A stretch of 64,000 nt of DNA from Streptomyces solicavernae (GCF_029968095.1 NZ_JASCIR010000004.1:124001-188000), one strand, 5' to 3'; positions 38,630-47,840 are shown, counted from the first letter of the stretch. Program-made: numbers and translations. The notes: generated by a model not told the origin, from the letters alone.

Positions 38630-39586
38630 ATGCAGGACGTCCCCGCCCTGGTGGCTCAGGCACGGGAGGGCAGGCCGCGGGCCGTGGCCCGGCTGATCTC
38701 ACTGGTGGAGGGGGCGTCCCCGCAGCTGCGCGAGGTGATGGCGGCGCTGGCCCCGCTGGCCGGCGGGGCGTACGTGGTGGGCCTGACCGGCTCGCCGGGC
38801 GTCGGCAAGTCCACGTCCACGTCGGCGCTCGTCTCGGCGTACCGGCGGGCCGGGAAGCGGGTCGGGGTGCTCGCCGTCGACCCGTCCTCGCCGTTCTCCG
38901 GCGGTGCGCTGCTCGGCGACCGGGTGCGGATGTCGGAGCACGCCTCCGACCCCGGGGTCTACATCCGCTCGATGGCCACGCGCGGGCACCTCGGCGGCCT
39001 CGCCTGGGCCGCGCCGCAGGCGATCCGCGTCCTCGACGCCGCCGGCTGCGACGTGGTCATCGTCGAGACGGTCGGCGTCGGCCAGTCCGAGGTGGAGATC
39101 GCCTCGCAGGCCGACACCTCCGTAGTCCTGCTCGCACCCGGCATGGGCGACGGCATCCAGGCGGCCAAGGCCGGAATCCTGGAGATCGGCGATGTGTACG
39201 TGGTGAACAAGGCCGACCGCGACGGCGCGGACGCGACGGCCCGCGAGCTCAACCACATGCTGGGCCTCGGGGAGTCCCGAGGCCCCGGCGACTGGCGCCC
39301 GCCGATCGTGAAGACGGTCGCGGCGCGCGGCGAGGGCGTCGACGAGGTCGTCGAGGCGCTGGAGAAGCACCGCGCGTGGATGGAGGAGCGCGGGGTGCTC
39401 GCGGAGCGCCGCAGGGCGCGGGCGGCGCACGAGGTGGAGACGATCGCGGTCACCGCCCTGCGGGAGCGGATCGCGGATCTGCACGGGGACCGGCGGTTGT
39501 CCACGCTGGCCGAGCGGATCGTGGCGGGCGAGCTCGATCCTTACGCGGCGGCGGATGAGCTGGTGGCGGGGCTTACGTCGCGGTAG
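38630..39586 (+). CDS. meaB: Methylmalonyl-CoA mutase-associated GTPase MeaB
   Basis: G3E-type GTPase that gates cofactor loading and protects B12-dependent acyl-CoA mutases. The 318 residues have the P-loop GSPGVGKS (54-61), the switch DPSSPFSGGALLGDRVRM, ETVGVGQSE and the base-specificity motif NKAD. The C-terminal dimerisation arm is present. ATG 38630 follows GGGAG. Its clients probably include IcmA at 57168 and a methylmalonyl-CoA mutase outside this window. Confidence 0.95.
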   Translation: MQDVPALVAQAREGRPRAVARLISLVEGASPQLREVMAALAPLAGGAYVVGLTGSPGVGKSTSTSALVSAYRRAGKRVGVLAVDPSSPFSGGALLGDRVRMSEHASDPGVYIRSMATRGHLGGLAWAAPQAIRVLDAAGCDVVIVETVGVGQSEVEIASQADTSVVLLAPGMGDGIQAAKAGILEIGDVYVVNKADRDGADATARELNHMLGLGESRGPGDWRPPIVKTVAARGEGVDEVVEALEKHRAWMEERGVLAERRRARAAHEVETIAVTALRERIADLHGDRRLSTLAERIVAGELDPYAAADELVAGLTSR

Positions 39587-39659
39587 GGCCCGGGTGGTCC
39601 GGCCCGCAACCTCGGCCGGGGCACGCGCCTCCTCAACGCCGCAGGGGTGAGGAGAAGCC

Positions 39660-39676
39660 TTCAGGCAGCGTTCAGG
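39660..39676 (+). promoter_or_regulatory. Direct repeat TTCAGG-N5-TTCAGG before the OmpR-type regulator
   Basis: TTCAGG at 39660-39665 and 39671-39676, 11 bp apart, the spacing expected for an OmpR/PhoB-family dimer. It ends 22 bp before the ATG, so autoregulation and a very short or absent leader are inferred. Confidence 0.55.
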
Positions 39677-39698
39677 AACCGTCTGGGACCCTTTGCGC

Positions 39699-40361
39699 AT
39701 GCGCTTGCTGATCGTCGAGGACGAGAAGAGACTCGCCCTGTCCCTGGCCAAGGGACTCACCGCCGAGGGGTACGCCGTGGACGTCGTCCACGACGGCCTG
39801 GAGGGGCTGCACCGGGCGGGCGAGGGCGTGTACGACCTCGTCGTACTGGACATCATGCTCCCCGGCATGAACGGCTACCGCGTCTGCGCCGCCCTCCGCG
39901 CCGCGGGCCACGACGTCCCGATCCTGATGCTGACCGCCAAGGACGGCGAGTACGACGAGGCCGAGGGCCTGGACACCGGCGCGGACGACTATCTGACCAA
40001 GCCGTTCTCGTACGTCGTCCTCGTCGCCCGCGTCAAGGCGCTGCTGCGGCGGCGCGGCAGCAGCGGGGCCTCGCCCGTCATCGCGCTGGGCGAGATCGAG
40101 GTCGACACGGCCGCCCGCCGCGTCCGCCGCGACGGAGCCGAAGTGACGCTCACCGCAAAGGAGTTCGCGGTCCTCGAACAGCTCGCCACGCGCGCCGGGA
40201 CCGTCGTGTCCAAGGCCGAGATCCTGGAGCACGTCTGGGACTTCGCGTACGACGGGGACCCGAACATCGTCGAGGTCTACATCAGCGCGCTGCGCCGCAA
40301 GCTGGGCGCCCCGCTGATCAGGACGGTGCGCGGCGCCGGCTACCGGCTTGAGGCGCGGTGA
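39699..40361 (+). CDS. OmpR/PhoB-family response regulator
   Basis: A 220-residue regulator. The receiver has acidic residues at 7-9 (VEDEK), phosphorylation site Asp51 (LVVLDIMLPG) and the conserved LTKPF lysine. The winged-helix domain follows: LTAKEFAVLEQLATRAGTVVSKAEILEHVW, then IRTVRGAGYRLE. ATG 39699 has no evident ribosome site, so it may be translated from a leaderless transcript. Its last bases overlap the GTG of the kinase gene. Confidence 0.93.
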   Translation: MRLLIVEDEKRLALSLAKGLTAEGYAVDVVHDGLEGLHRAGEGVYDLVVLDIMLPGMNGYRVCAALRAAGHDVPILMLTAKDGEYDEAEGLDTGADDYLTKPFSYVVLVARVKALLRRRGSSGASPVIALGEIEVDTAARRVRRDGAEVTLTAKEFAVLEQLATRAGTVVSKAEILEHVWDFAYDGDPNIVEVYISALRRKLGAPLIRTVRGAGYRLEAR

Positions 40362-41773
40362 GCCGCGTGTTCGGGTCGATCCGGGCGAAGGCCACGCTCG
40401 GCGCCACCCTCGTCGTCGCCGTGGCCCTGGTCGCCGCGGGCGTCGCGGTCCTGCTCTCGCTGCGCGGCAACCTGAGCGACCGGGCCGACGCCGACGCGGA
40501 CAACGCGGCCCGGCAGGTCGCCTCACAGCTCGCGGCCCGTACGCCGTACAAGGACCTGGACCTTCCGGACGGCGAGGACCATCCCGTGCAGGTCGTCGAC
40601 GAGGACGACCGGGTGCTCGCCGCCTCCGAGGACCTGGAGGCGATCCACGGCACCGGAGCGTCCGCGGTGCGCCCGGTCCCGGCGCCGGGCGCGGACCGGG
40701 ACGACGACGAGGACGACGCCCCGGGCCCCGGCGAGCTGGGCGAGGTCACCCGGCACACCACGGGCCGGGCGACGGTCGACGGCGACGAGGCCGCGTACCG
40801 CTTCGCCGAGGTCGAGGTGGACGACCTGCGGGACGAGACGGTCCGGGTGTACGCGGGCGCGCCCCTTGAGGCCCAGCGCAGCGCGGTCGGCACGGCGGCC
40901 ACGGCGATGCTCATCGGCTTTCCGCTGCTGCTGCTCGTGGTCGCCGGTACCACCTGGCTGGTGACGCGGCGCGCGCTGCGCCCCGTGGAGGGCATCCGCG
41001 CCGAGATGGCCGCGATCACGGCCTCGGAGGACCTGTCACGGCGGGTGCCGGAGCCGGACGCGCACGACGAGGTGGCGCGGCTCGCGCGGACCACCAACGA
41101 GACCCTGACGGCCCTGGAGGCGAGCGTGGAGCGGCAGCGGCGGTTCGTCGCGGACGCCTCGCACGAGCTGCGCAGCCCGATCGCCTCGCTCCGCACCCAG
41201 CTCGAAGTGGGCGCCGCCCACCCGGAGTTGCTGGACGTTCCGGGCGCGGTCGCGGACACCGTACGGCTGCAGCAGCTCGCCGCCGACCTGCTGCTGCTCG
41301 CCCGGCTCGACGCGGGGGAGCGGCCGGGCGAGGCGCGGCTCGACCTGGCGGCGTTCGTGCGCGAGGAGGTGTCGCAGCGCGCCGGGGACCGGGTGCCGGT
41401 GGCGGTGCGGGCCGTGGACGAGGGGCTCGAACTGGCCGGTTCCCGCTCGCAGTTGGGGCGGGTGCTCGGCAACCTCCTGGACAACGCGCAGCGGCACGCG
41501 CGCTCCCGGATCACGGTCGAGGCGCACGCCGAGGGCGGCGTGGCGGTGCTTGCCGTCGCGGACGACGGGGACGGGGTGCCGGACGCGGAACGGGAGCGGA
41601 TCTTCCAGCGGTTCGTACGGCTCGACGACGCCCGCAGCCGCGACGACGGCGGCGCGGGCCTCGGCCTGGCCATCGCCCGCGACGTCGCCGAACGCCACGG
41701 CGGCCGCCTGACGGTCGGCCGGTCGCCGGAAGGCGGGGCCCTGTTCCGGGTGGAACTGCCGCTCGGGGGTTAG
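40358..41773 (+). CDS. Sensor histidine kinase (HAMP/HisKA)
   Basis: A 471-residue classical sensor kinase. Membrane helix 1 is about residues 13-34, an acidic extracellular domain of 145 residues follows, then helix 2 (about 181-203), a HAMP linker, the phosphorylated His269 in ADASHELRSPIASLRTQL, and HATPase boxes NLLDNAQRHA, DDGDGVPD and GAGLGLAIA. It starts at GTG 40358 inside the regulator stop. The extracellular Asp/Glu run (DRDDDEDD, residues 113-120) could bind cations. Confidence 0.93.
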   Translation: MSRVFGSIRAKATLGATLVVAVALVAAGVAVLLSLRGNLSDRADADADNAARQVASQLAARTPYKDLDLPDGEDHPVQVVDEDDRVLAASEDLEAIHGTGASAVRPVPAPGADRDDDEDDAPGPGELGEVTRHTTGRATVDGDEAAYRFAEVEVDDLRDETVRVYAGAPLEAQRSAVGTAATAMLIGFPLLLLVVAGTTWLVTRRALRPVEGIRAEMAAITASEDLSRRVPEPDAHDEVARLARTTNETLTALEASVERQRRFVADASHELRSPIASLRTQLEVGAAHPELLDVPGAVADTVRLQQLAADLLLLARLDAGERPGEARLDLAAFVREEVSQRAGDRVPVAVRAVDEGLELAGSRSQLGRVLGNLLDNAQRHARSRITVEAHAEGGVAVLAVADDGDGVPDAERERIFQRFVRLDDARSRDDGGAGLGLAIARDVAERHGGRLTVGRSPEGGALFRVELPLGG

Positions 41774-41824
41774 GGGCGGACGCGGGTTGGGGCCGGACGA
41801 GCCCTGGGTCCCCGCGGGGGCCTG

Positions 41825-42301
41825 CTACGGCCTGCCGCGTTCCGCGCGCAGCTGCTCCGCGATCGGCGTGAGCGTCGCCCGCAGCTGCTGCAGCGCCTCC
41901 GGGGCCATCATGTCGATGAAGTGCTTGCGCACGGACTCGACATGGTGCGGGGCGACCTTGCGCATCGTCTCCATGCCCTGCTCCGTCAGGACCGCGTAGA
42001 GCCCGCGCCGGTCGGACTCGCAGTGCTCGCGGCGGACCAGGCCGGCGTTCTCCATGCGGGTGATCTGGTGCGAGAGGCGGCTCTTGGACTGCAGTGTGGC
42101 CGTCGCGAGGTCGCTCATCCGCAGCCGCTGGTCCTCGGACTCGGAGAGGTTGACCAGGATCTCGTAGTCGTTGATCGTGAGGCCGAAGGGCTGCAGGTCC
42201 TTCTCCAGCTGGTACGTGAGCAGCCGGTTGACCTCAAGGTGTGTGCGCCACGCACACTGCTCGGCTTCGGTCAGCCAGGGGGTGGCCGTTTCGGTCTCCA
42301 T
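41825..42301 (-). CDS. MarR-family transcriptional regulator
   Basis: A 158-residue winged-helix repressor. The recognition region is MSDLATATLQSKSRLSHQITRMENAGLVRRE and the wing ESDRRGLYAVLTEQG. No ligand is predictable. ATG 42301 lies in an AT-rich promoter. The AIM24 operon ends 190 bp upstream on the same strand, separated by a terminator hairpin, so the two are probably independent. Confidence 0.92.
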   Translation of the reverse strand: METETATPWLTEAEQCAWRTHLEVNRLLTYQLEKDLQPFGLTINDYEILVNLSESEDQRLRMSDLATATLQSKSRLSHQITRMENAGLVRREHCESDRRGLYAVLTEQGMETMRKVAPHHVESVRKHFIDMMAPEALQQLRATLTPIAEQLRAERGRP

Positions 42302-42380
42302 GTATCGATTCTACCTAAGAAGTTGAAAAGTAAACGAGAATGGGAGGTGTGACGGCGCACACGGCCCGGACGGGCGTTCC

Positions 42381-42401
42381 GGCGGGGCGTCGCGCCCCGC
42401 C
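42381..42401 (-). terminator. Terminator after the AIM24 operon
   Basis: Perfect 9-bp stem GGCGGGGCG / CGCCCCGCC with a 3-nt loop; a second small hairpin CCCCG/CGGGG lies at 42417-42431. Between the AIM24 operon and the MarR gene. Confidence 0.6.
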
Positions 42402-42491
42402 TGGCAGGGCGTCACACCCCGCCTGACGGGGTGCCGCGCGCCGCCGTTCGAACTCCGCTGTTCGAAGCCGTCACACTCCGCAGACTACCGC

Positions 42492-43259
42492 TCACAGCCC
42501 GAAGCGACGCTGGAGGTCCCCGAGCTGGCCGGGAAGCCTCGGTGCCCCCTGGCCGCCCGGCCCGCCCCCGCCCGGAACCCCGGGCTCCTGCGGCGCGGCG
42601 CCCGTCGCCTGCTCCGGCATCAGTGTCTCGGACGACTGCAGCAGCACCGTACCCGCGCCCACGAACTCGAACTGGTGCTCCTCGCCCGAGGCCCCGCCGA
42701 TCCCGGTGAGCGCCCGGATGCCGCCCATCACGCCGGTCAGGTACCCGTGGTCGTAGTGATGGCACGGCGAGGGGCAGTCCGCCCAGCCGACCAGCGCCTG
42801 CGGGTCCACCCGGATCGGCGGCTCCATGAACACCACCGGGCCGTTGCTCGCCGCCACGAACTTGCCCGTGCCGATGAGCGTCAGGAACCCCGGAACGATG
42901 CTCTGCTTCAGCGCGAGACTTGGCTGAAAAGCGAGGAGGTTGCCGGAGCGAATGGTCAGGTTGCCCTCCTCCAGGTCGAAGGAGTTGACGTCGAAGGCCC
43001 GGTCGGCGAGGAGCATCTTGCCGCTGCCCTCCGCCACCACCCAGTCGCTCGCGTGCAGAGGCGAATGGAACGACGTCCGTACGAGCCGGTCGAGCCGGCC
43101 GTGCCCGATGCCCTGGAAGTCCATCGACCCGTAGTACGCGATCATCTTCCCCTTCTGCAGGAACCACTGGCTCCCCTTCAACTCCACGCAGAAGGTGTAC
43201 GGGTTGACGTTGTCGTCGCTCGGCAGCGTCATCGGGTCCAGGACCACGGGCGTGCTCAC
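42492..43259 (-). CDS. AIM24-family protein (third gene of operon)
   Basis: A 255-residue beta-rich protein of the AIM24/TRAP-like family, named after a yeast mitochondrial protein; the bacterial function is unknown. Family features are MIAYYGSMDFQG, SFDLEEGNLTIRSGNLLAF and GPVVFMEPPIRVDPQALVGW. It carries a CPSPCHHYDHGY stretch absent from the two paralogs, possibly a metal site, and a Gly/Pro-rich C-terminal tail. GTG 43259 overlaps the stop of the preceding gene as GTGA. Confidence 0.85.
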   Translation of the reverse strand: MSTPVVLDPMTLPSDDNVNPYTFCVELKGSQWFLQKGKMIAYYGSMDFQGIGHGRLDRLVRTSFHSPLHASDWVVAEGSGKMLLADRAFDVNSFDLEEGNLTIRSGNLLAFQPSLALKQSIVPGFLTLIGTGKFVAASNGPVVFMEPPIRVDPQALVGWADCPSPCHHYDHGYLTGVMGGIRALTGIGGASGEEHQFEFVGAGTVLLQSSETLMPEQATGAAPQEPGVPGGGGPGGQGAPRLPGQLGDLQRRFGL

Positions 43260-43906
43260 AGCTTCTCCTCCGATGCCTGGACGTACACCGCGCCGCTGCC
43301 GGACAGCTCCAGCTGGAACGCCTCACCCGAGCCGCGCCCCACCATGTCCCGCCAGCCCAGCGCCGTGGACAACTTGTTGCGTACGTCCCCGTGGTGAGCG
43401 ACGTACGCCTGCGGGTCGACGTGCACCGGGGCCTGCGGGGTGACCGGGAGCTGAACCACTCCGCCGTGCGCCATGACCGCCACCGCGCCGTGGCCCTTCA
43501 GGGTCGTCGTGAACAGGCCCTGGCCGGTGACCTGGCCGCGCACCATGCCCATCACGCCGCCCTGCGCGCCCATGAACATCGTGCCCTGCTCCAGCGTCCC
43601 GTCGAAGGCAAGCAGCCGGTCCGCCTCCACGTACAGCGTGTCCCCCGCGAGGTTGATCACCTCGATGTGGTGGCCGCCGTGCCCGAACATCACCGTGCCC
43701 TGGCCTTCGACGGTCATCAGCGGCGTCGCCTCGCCCGCGACCCGCCGCCCGACCATCGACATCACCCCGCCCTGCCCGCCCTGCACATTGGGCGTGAAGG
43801 ACACGTCCCCCTGGTACGCGAGCATCGCCCCGCGCTGGCTGAACAGCCGCTGCCCCGGGCTCACCGTGGCCTCGACCATCTTCGAGTTGACCTCACGGAA
43901 CGGCAT
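43256..43906 (-). CDS. AIM24-family protein (second gene of operon)
   Basis: A 216-residue AIM24 protein: [45 protein letters not shown], and [22 protein letters not shown], closing with [30 protein letters not shown] 43906 shares a base with the stop of the first gene (TGATG), and its own stop overlaps the third gene. Together the three probably build a hetero-oligomer, an inference from gene order. Confidence 0.87.
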   Translation of the reverse strand: MPFREVNSKMVEATVSPGQRLFSQRGAMLAYQGDVSFTPNVQGGQGGVMSMVGRRVAGEATPLMTVEGQGTVMFGHGGHHIEVINLAGDTLYVEADRLLAFDGTLEQGTMFMGAQGGVMGMVRGQVTGQGLFTTTLKGHGAVAVMAHGGVVQLPVTPQAPVHVDPQAYVAHHGDVRNKLSTALGWRDMVGRGSGEAFQLELSGSGAVYVQASEEKL

Positions 43907-44544
43907 CAGACCTCCCCGCCGATCGTGTTCCGCTCGCTGGGCTGGACGTACACCAGGCCGTCCCCCTCGAAGCGGATCTGGAAGGACTCGCCGGACCCCT
44001 CGCCCATGAACGTGCGGAAGTTCACGCCCGACTGGAAGCTCTGGCTGACGTTCCCCTGGTGCGCGATGTACGCCCCCGGGTCGACGCTCAGCGGGTACTG
44101 CGGCGACACCCGCAGGACCACCGCCGGGCCGTCCGACACGATCGCCGCCTGGCCGGTGCCCTCCACGGTCGTCGTGAACAGGCCGTTGCCCTGCGAGGCG
44201 CCGCGCAGCCCGGTGAAGCTGGTGCCGGTGCGCAGCCCGGCGTCGGTGCAGAGCAGGTTGCTGGACTCCACGTACAACGTGTCGTGCTGCAGCTGCACCA
44301 GGTTGATCTCGCTCGCGCGGTCGGCCAGGAAGCACGTGCCGTGCCCCTTCACCTCCATCACGGTCATCTGCTCGCCGGTGAGGCGCCGTGTGACCATGCC
44401 GCGGATGCCCTCCCCGCCGCCGGACATCTTCTTGAACGCCACCTGGCCGTCGTACGCGACCATCGAGCCGTTCTTCGCCTTCACCGCGTCGCCCGCCAGG
44501 GAGACGGCGAGCACCTTGCTGCCTTGCAGTCGGAACTGAGCCAC
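43906..44544 (-). CDS. AIM24-family protein (first gene of operon)
   Basis: A 212-residue AIM24 protein starting GTG 44544 ([16 protein letters not shown]). It shares [41 protein letters not shown], and [21 protein letters not shown] with the other two, and ends [26 protein letters not shown]. No signal peptide or membrane segment is seen. First gene of the operon, divergent from the DUF3817 gene across 184 bp. Confidence 0.87.
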   Translation of the reverse strand: MAQFRLQGSKVLAVSLAGDAVKAKNGSMVAYDGQVAFKKMSGGGEGIRGMVTRRLTGEQMTVMEVKGHGTCFLADRASEINLVQLQHDTLYVESSNLLCTDAGLRTGTSFTGLRGASQGNGLFTTTVEGTGQAAIVSDGPAVVLRVSPQYPLSVDPGAYIAHQGNVSQSFQSGVNFRTFMGEGSGESFQIRFEGDGLVYVQPSERNTIGGEV

Positions 44545-44620
44545 GGTCCGACGTTAGTCGACCCCGAATCGGACCCTGATAAAGAGTCGGCAAAGTGCGG
44601 CTGCCACAATGGGAACCGAG

Positions 44621-44640
44621 CTTGTGCGTACGTTCACAAG
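44621..44640. promoter_or_regulatory. Inverted repeat in the AIM24-DUF3817 divergent promoter
   Basis: CTTGTG-N8-CACAAG with a CGTACG core, in the middle of the 184-bp divergent gap. A candidate operator for an unknown regulator. Confidence 0.4.
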
Positions 44641-44728
44641 ATCAGCCGCAAGGCGATCGCCGACGGCCGGCCGGACCGGCCCGGCCCGATCGCCCCCGAC
44701 CGCATTCGCCCCCCGACGAAGGTGACCC

Positions 44729-45073
44729 GTGGACCTCAAGACCGCCTCCGCCCTCCGCCGCCTGCGCCTGGTCTCCGCGCCGGAGGCCATCTCGTTCCTG
44801 CTGCTGCTCGTCTGCTCGGTGCTCAAGCGCACCACGGAGTTCAACGCGGTGCCGGTGATGGGCGCGATCCACGGCATCCTGTTCATCCTGTACGTGCTGT
44901 TCTGGCTGGACGCCTGGAACCGCACCAAGTGGGACGTCAAGCGGGCCGCGCTCTACTTCGTCCTCTCCGTCCTGCCGACCGGCGGCTTCTTCGCCGAGAA
45001 GATGCTGAAGCGCGAGGCCGAGGCCGCGGTGATCGCGTCCCGCGCCCGCGAGGAAGGCACGGTGACCGCGTGA
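44729..45073 (+). CDS. DUF3817 membrane protein
   Basis: A 114-residue protein with three membrane helices (around residues 17-35, 43-63 and 70-88), family DUF3817, function unknown. [45 protein letters not shown] is family-typical. GTG 44729 begins [12 protein letters not shown] paralog lies at 56695-57033. The stop overlaps the next start. Confidence 0.88.
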   Translation: MDLKTASALRRLRLVSAPEAISFLLLLVCSVLKRTTEFNAVPVMGAIHGILFILYVLFWLDAWNRTKWDVKRAALYFVLSVLPTGGFFAEKMLKREAEAAVIASRAREEGTVTA

Positions 45074-45363
45074 TCGTCGCGTTCTCCGTGACCCCGCTCG
45101 GCGTCGGCGAGGACGTGGGGGAGTACGTCGCCGACGCCGTCCGCGTCGTCCGCGAGTCCGGCCTGCCGAACCGCACGGACGCGATGTTCACCTCGGTGGA
45201 GGGCGAGTGGGACGAGGTGATGGACGTCGTGAAGCGCGCCGTCGCCGCCGTCGAGGCGCGCGCCCCGCGGGTCTCCGTCGTCCTCAAGGCGGACATCCGC
45301 CCCGGCGTGACGGACGGCATGACGTCGAAGGTCGAGACGGTGGAGCGCCACCTCGCCGGCTGA
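45070..45363 (+). CDS. MTH1187/YkoF-family thiamine-binding-type protein
   Basis: A 97-residue ferredoxin-like-fold protein: [32 protein letters not shown], then a central [26 protein letters not shown] and the end [29 protein letters not shown]. Relatives bind thiamine or its precursors. GTG 45070 overlaps the DUF3817 stop, so the two genes are coupled. Confidence 0.85.
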   Translation: MIVAFSVTPLGVGEDVGEYVADAVRVVRESGLPNRTDAMFTSVEGEWDEVMDVVKRAVAAVEARAPRVSVVLKADIRPGVTDGMTSKVETVERHLAG

Positions 45364-45382
45364 CGGCCCGTGCGAACGTCCC

Positions 45383-45409
45383 GAGAGCCCCCGCCCCGCG
45401 GGGGCTCTC
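45383..45409 (+). terminator. Strong hairpin terminator
   Basis: Perfect 12-bp stem GAGAGCCCCCGC (45383-45394) / GCGGGGGCTCTC (45398-45409) with a CCC loop, 20 nt after the thiamine-binding-type gene. Confidence 0.8.
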
Positions 45410-45411
45410 CG

Positions 45412-45467
45412 CATGTCCGGGTCCCCATGTCCGGGTCCCCATGTCCGGGTCCCCATGTTCGGGTCCC
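45412..45467. repeat. 14-bp tandem array x4
   Basis: CATGTCCGGGTCCC three times exactly (45412-45453) and once with one change (CATGTTCGGGTCCC, 45454-45467), directly after the terminator. Confidence 0.93.
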
Positions 45468-45542
45468 CACCGGATGCGCCCCGCCCCCGCAGCGGGTCAG
45501 ATGGGGCTCAGGCAGATCCCGCGCACCGCACGGAGGCGCACC

Positions 45543-47063
45543 ATGACATCGGAGCCCACGGGCGGAACCCGCACCGGCCGCGGGCCTGCCGAGGCCGCGC
45601 CGCCGCCCGATCCGCGCCGCTGGAAGATCCTCGCGGTCATCGGCCTCACTCAGCTCATGGTCGTCCTCGACGCCACCATCGTGAACATCGCCCTGCCCTC
45701 CGCGCAGGCCGACCTCGGGTTCTCCGACAGCCGCCGCCAGTGGGTGGTGACCTCGTACGCCATGGCCTTCGGCACGCTCCTGCTGCTCGGCGGGCGGGTG
45801 GCCGATCTGTTCGGGCGCAGGCGCGCCTTCCTCGTCGGCCAGATCGGGTTCGCCGCCGCCTCCGCGCTCGGCGGCGCCGCGGGCACCTTCGAGCTCCTGG
45901 TGACGGCCCGTGCCCTGCAGGGCGTCTGCGCGGCCCTCCTCGCACCCGCCGCCCTCGCCCTGCTCACGACGACGTTCACCGGTCCCGAACGCGGCAAGGC
46001 CTTCGGCGTGTTCGGCGCGCTCGCCGCCTCGGGAGGGGCGGTGGGGCTGCTCCTGGGCGGCCTGCTCACCGAGCATCTGAGCTGGCGTTCGACGCTCTAC
46101 GTCAACGTCCTCTTCGCCGCCGTCGCCGTCACCGGCGGCGCGCTGCTGCTCGGGCGGCAACGGCCCACCGCCCCGCCCAGGCTCGATCTGCCGGGCACCG
46201 CCCTGGCCTCGTCCGGGCTCTTCTGCGTCGTGTACGGCCTCGCGCAGGCCGGCGTGAACGGCTGGGCGTCCCCGGACAGCTGGGGTTTCCTCGCGGCCGG
46301 CGCCGTACTGATCGCGGGCTTCGTGGGGTGGCAGCACAGGGCCCGCCACCCGCTGCTGCCGCTGCGCATCGTGCTCGACCGGGTCCGCGGGACGGCTCTG
46401 GTGGCCGTGTTCCTCACCGGCCTCGGCATGTTCGGGTGCTTCCTGTTCCTCGCGTACTACCTGCAGCACACCCGCGGCTACAGCCCCGCGAGGACCGGTC
46501 TCGCCTTCATGCCCATGTCCGGCTCCGTCGTGCTCAGCGCGATCGGCAGCGGAACGGGGCTGTTCCGCAGGCTCGGCGCCCGTGCCCGCGTCAGCGGCGG
46601 CATGCTGCTCGCGGCGGCCGGCATGGCGTGGCTGACCGGCCTCTCGCCGGACCGGGCGTACGTCGTAGACCTCGTGCCGGGCCAGGTCGCCACCGGCCTC
46701 GGCATGGGCCTGATCACGGCGGCCGCCATGAACCTCGGCACCGCGGGAATCGACCCCCGGGACGCGGGTGTCGGCTCGGCCACGGTCAACGCCATGCGGC
46801 AGATCGGCGGTTCGGTCGGCACGGCGCTCATGAGCACCCTCGCCGCGGGCTCCGCCGCCGCCCATCTGGCGGACAGGCGGCCCACGCCGGGTGTCGTGGC
46901 GCGGGCCGCCCTGGAGAGCTGTCACACCGTCTTCGCGGCGGCGGCGGGAATCTTCGTCGCCGGCGCCGTCCTGACGTTCCTCATGCTGCCCGGCGGCCTG
47001 TCCGTGGAGCGCGCCCACGGCGCCCAGCGGGGCCGCCGTCCCTCAGGGGCAGGCCGCGACTGA
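45543..47063 (+). CDS. MFS drug exporter (DHA2, 14-helix type)
   Basis: A 506-residue proton-driven exporter of the EmrB/QacA group. The first helix carries LMVVLDATIVNIALPSAQ, followed by GGRVADLFGRRR between helices 2 and 3 and ARALQGVCAALLAPAAL, all family signatures. Fourteen helices are predicted. ATG 45543 follows GGAGG. No regulator is adjacent. It may export a product of the nearby pigment locus, which is only a guess from proximity. Its 3' end overlaps the convergent gene by 21 bp. Confidence 0.9.
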   Translation: MTSEPTGGTRTGRGPAEAAPPPDPRRWKILAVIGLTQLMVVLDATIVNIALPSAQADLGFSDSRRQWVVTSYAMAFGTLLLLGGRVADLFGRRRAFLVGQIGFAAASALGGAAGTFELLVTARALQGVCAALLAPAALALLTTTFTGPERGKAFGVFGALAASGGAVGLLLGGLLTEHLSWRSTLYVNVLFAAVAVTGGALLLGRQRPTAPPRLDLPGTALASSGLFCVVYGLAQAGVNGWASPDSWGFLAAGAVLIAGFVGWQHRARHPLLPLRIVLDRVRGTALVAVFLTGLGMFGCFLFLAYYLQHTRGYSPARTGLAFMPMSGSVVLSAIGSGTGLFRRLGARARVSGGMLLAAAGMAWLTGLSPDRAYVVDLVPGQVATGLGMGLITAAAMNLGTAGIDPRDAGVGSATVNAMRQIGGSVGTALMSTLAAGSAAAHLADRRPTPGVVARAALESCHTVFAAAAGIFVAGAVLTFLMLPGGLSVERAHGAQRGRRPSGAGRD

Positions 47064-47840
47064 GCTGCGGATCCGCTCGCCCTCCGACGCGTGCTTCACC
47101 CTGCAGTCGTCCGTTCCCGGGCCTCCGTCGACCATCGCCCAACCGGGGCCGATCGTCAGGACCCCGCCATCCTGCGCCTGGACCACGTCGTCACCCGGTC
47201 CGCCCTGGACGGTCCCGGAGGACTCGGTGCCCAGCGACTTGGGCTCGATGAGGTCGTTCTCGCTGCCGCCGACGACCCGGCCGCCGATGTCGACGGAGCT
47301 GGTGCGGATGACGTCGTTGCCGTCGTTGCCGAACACCTGGCCGCCGCCGCGCTTGTACGTGCCGGGATAGCCCTGTACGGCGCCCGTGGTGATCTCGTCG
47401 TCCCCGTGGTCGCCGTGCACGGTGGCGCCGTGCTCGGCGGTGCCCACGACAAGGGCGGTGATGATGGTGTCGTCGCCTCCGCCGCCGCGGACCATCGAGT
47501 CGGCGTTGCGGGGGAAGAGGTTGTTGACCTGGATGGTGTCGGCGCCCTCGCCGCCGAGCACCGACGCGTCCACGACGAGGCCCTTGACCCGCATCTTGTC
47601 GTTGCCGCCGCCTCCCCAGACGATGACGTTCTGCACGTCGCCCTCGCACAGGATCGTGTCGGGGCCCGGCGTTCCCTCGACCTTCGAGCCGGGCGGGGCC
47701 TCTTCGCCGTTGACGGTGCACCAGTGGGCGGGCAGGGGTTCGGCGGCGGGGGCCGGGGCCACGGCCACGGAGGCCAGGACGAGAACCGAGGTGGGCAGGG
47801 CACGCATGGCGGTGCGCAGGGTGCGCCGAGTGCGCAGCAT
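47043..47840 (-). CDS. Secreted protein with RTX-like calcium-binding repeats
   Basis: A 265-residue exported protein. A signal peptide (MLRTRRTLRTAMRALPTSVL to APAAA) is followed by at least six glycine/aspartate repeats such as LGGEGADTIQV, RGGGGDDTIIT, FGNDGNDVIRT and QGGPGDDVVQA. These resemble RTX/hemolysin calcium repeats (GGxGxDxxx). No catalytic domain is apparent. ATG 47840. Its C-terminus overlaps the convergent MFS gene. Probably a cell-surface or medium protein stabilised by calcium. Confidence 0.82.
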   Translation of the reverse strand: MLRTRRTLRTAMRALPTSVLVLASVAVAPAPAAEPLPAHWCTVNGEEAPPGSKVEGTPGPDTILCEGDVQNVIVWGGGGNDKMRVKGLVVDASVLGGEGADTIQVNNLFPRNADSMVRGGGGDDTIITALVVGTAEHGATVHGDHGDDEITTGAVQGYPGTYKRGGGQVFGNDGNDVIRTSSVDIGGRVVGGSENDLIEPKSLGTESSGTVQGGPGDDVVQAQDGGVLTIGPGWAMVDGGPGTDDCRVKHASEGERIRSSVAACP

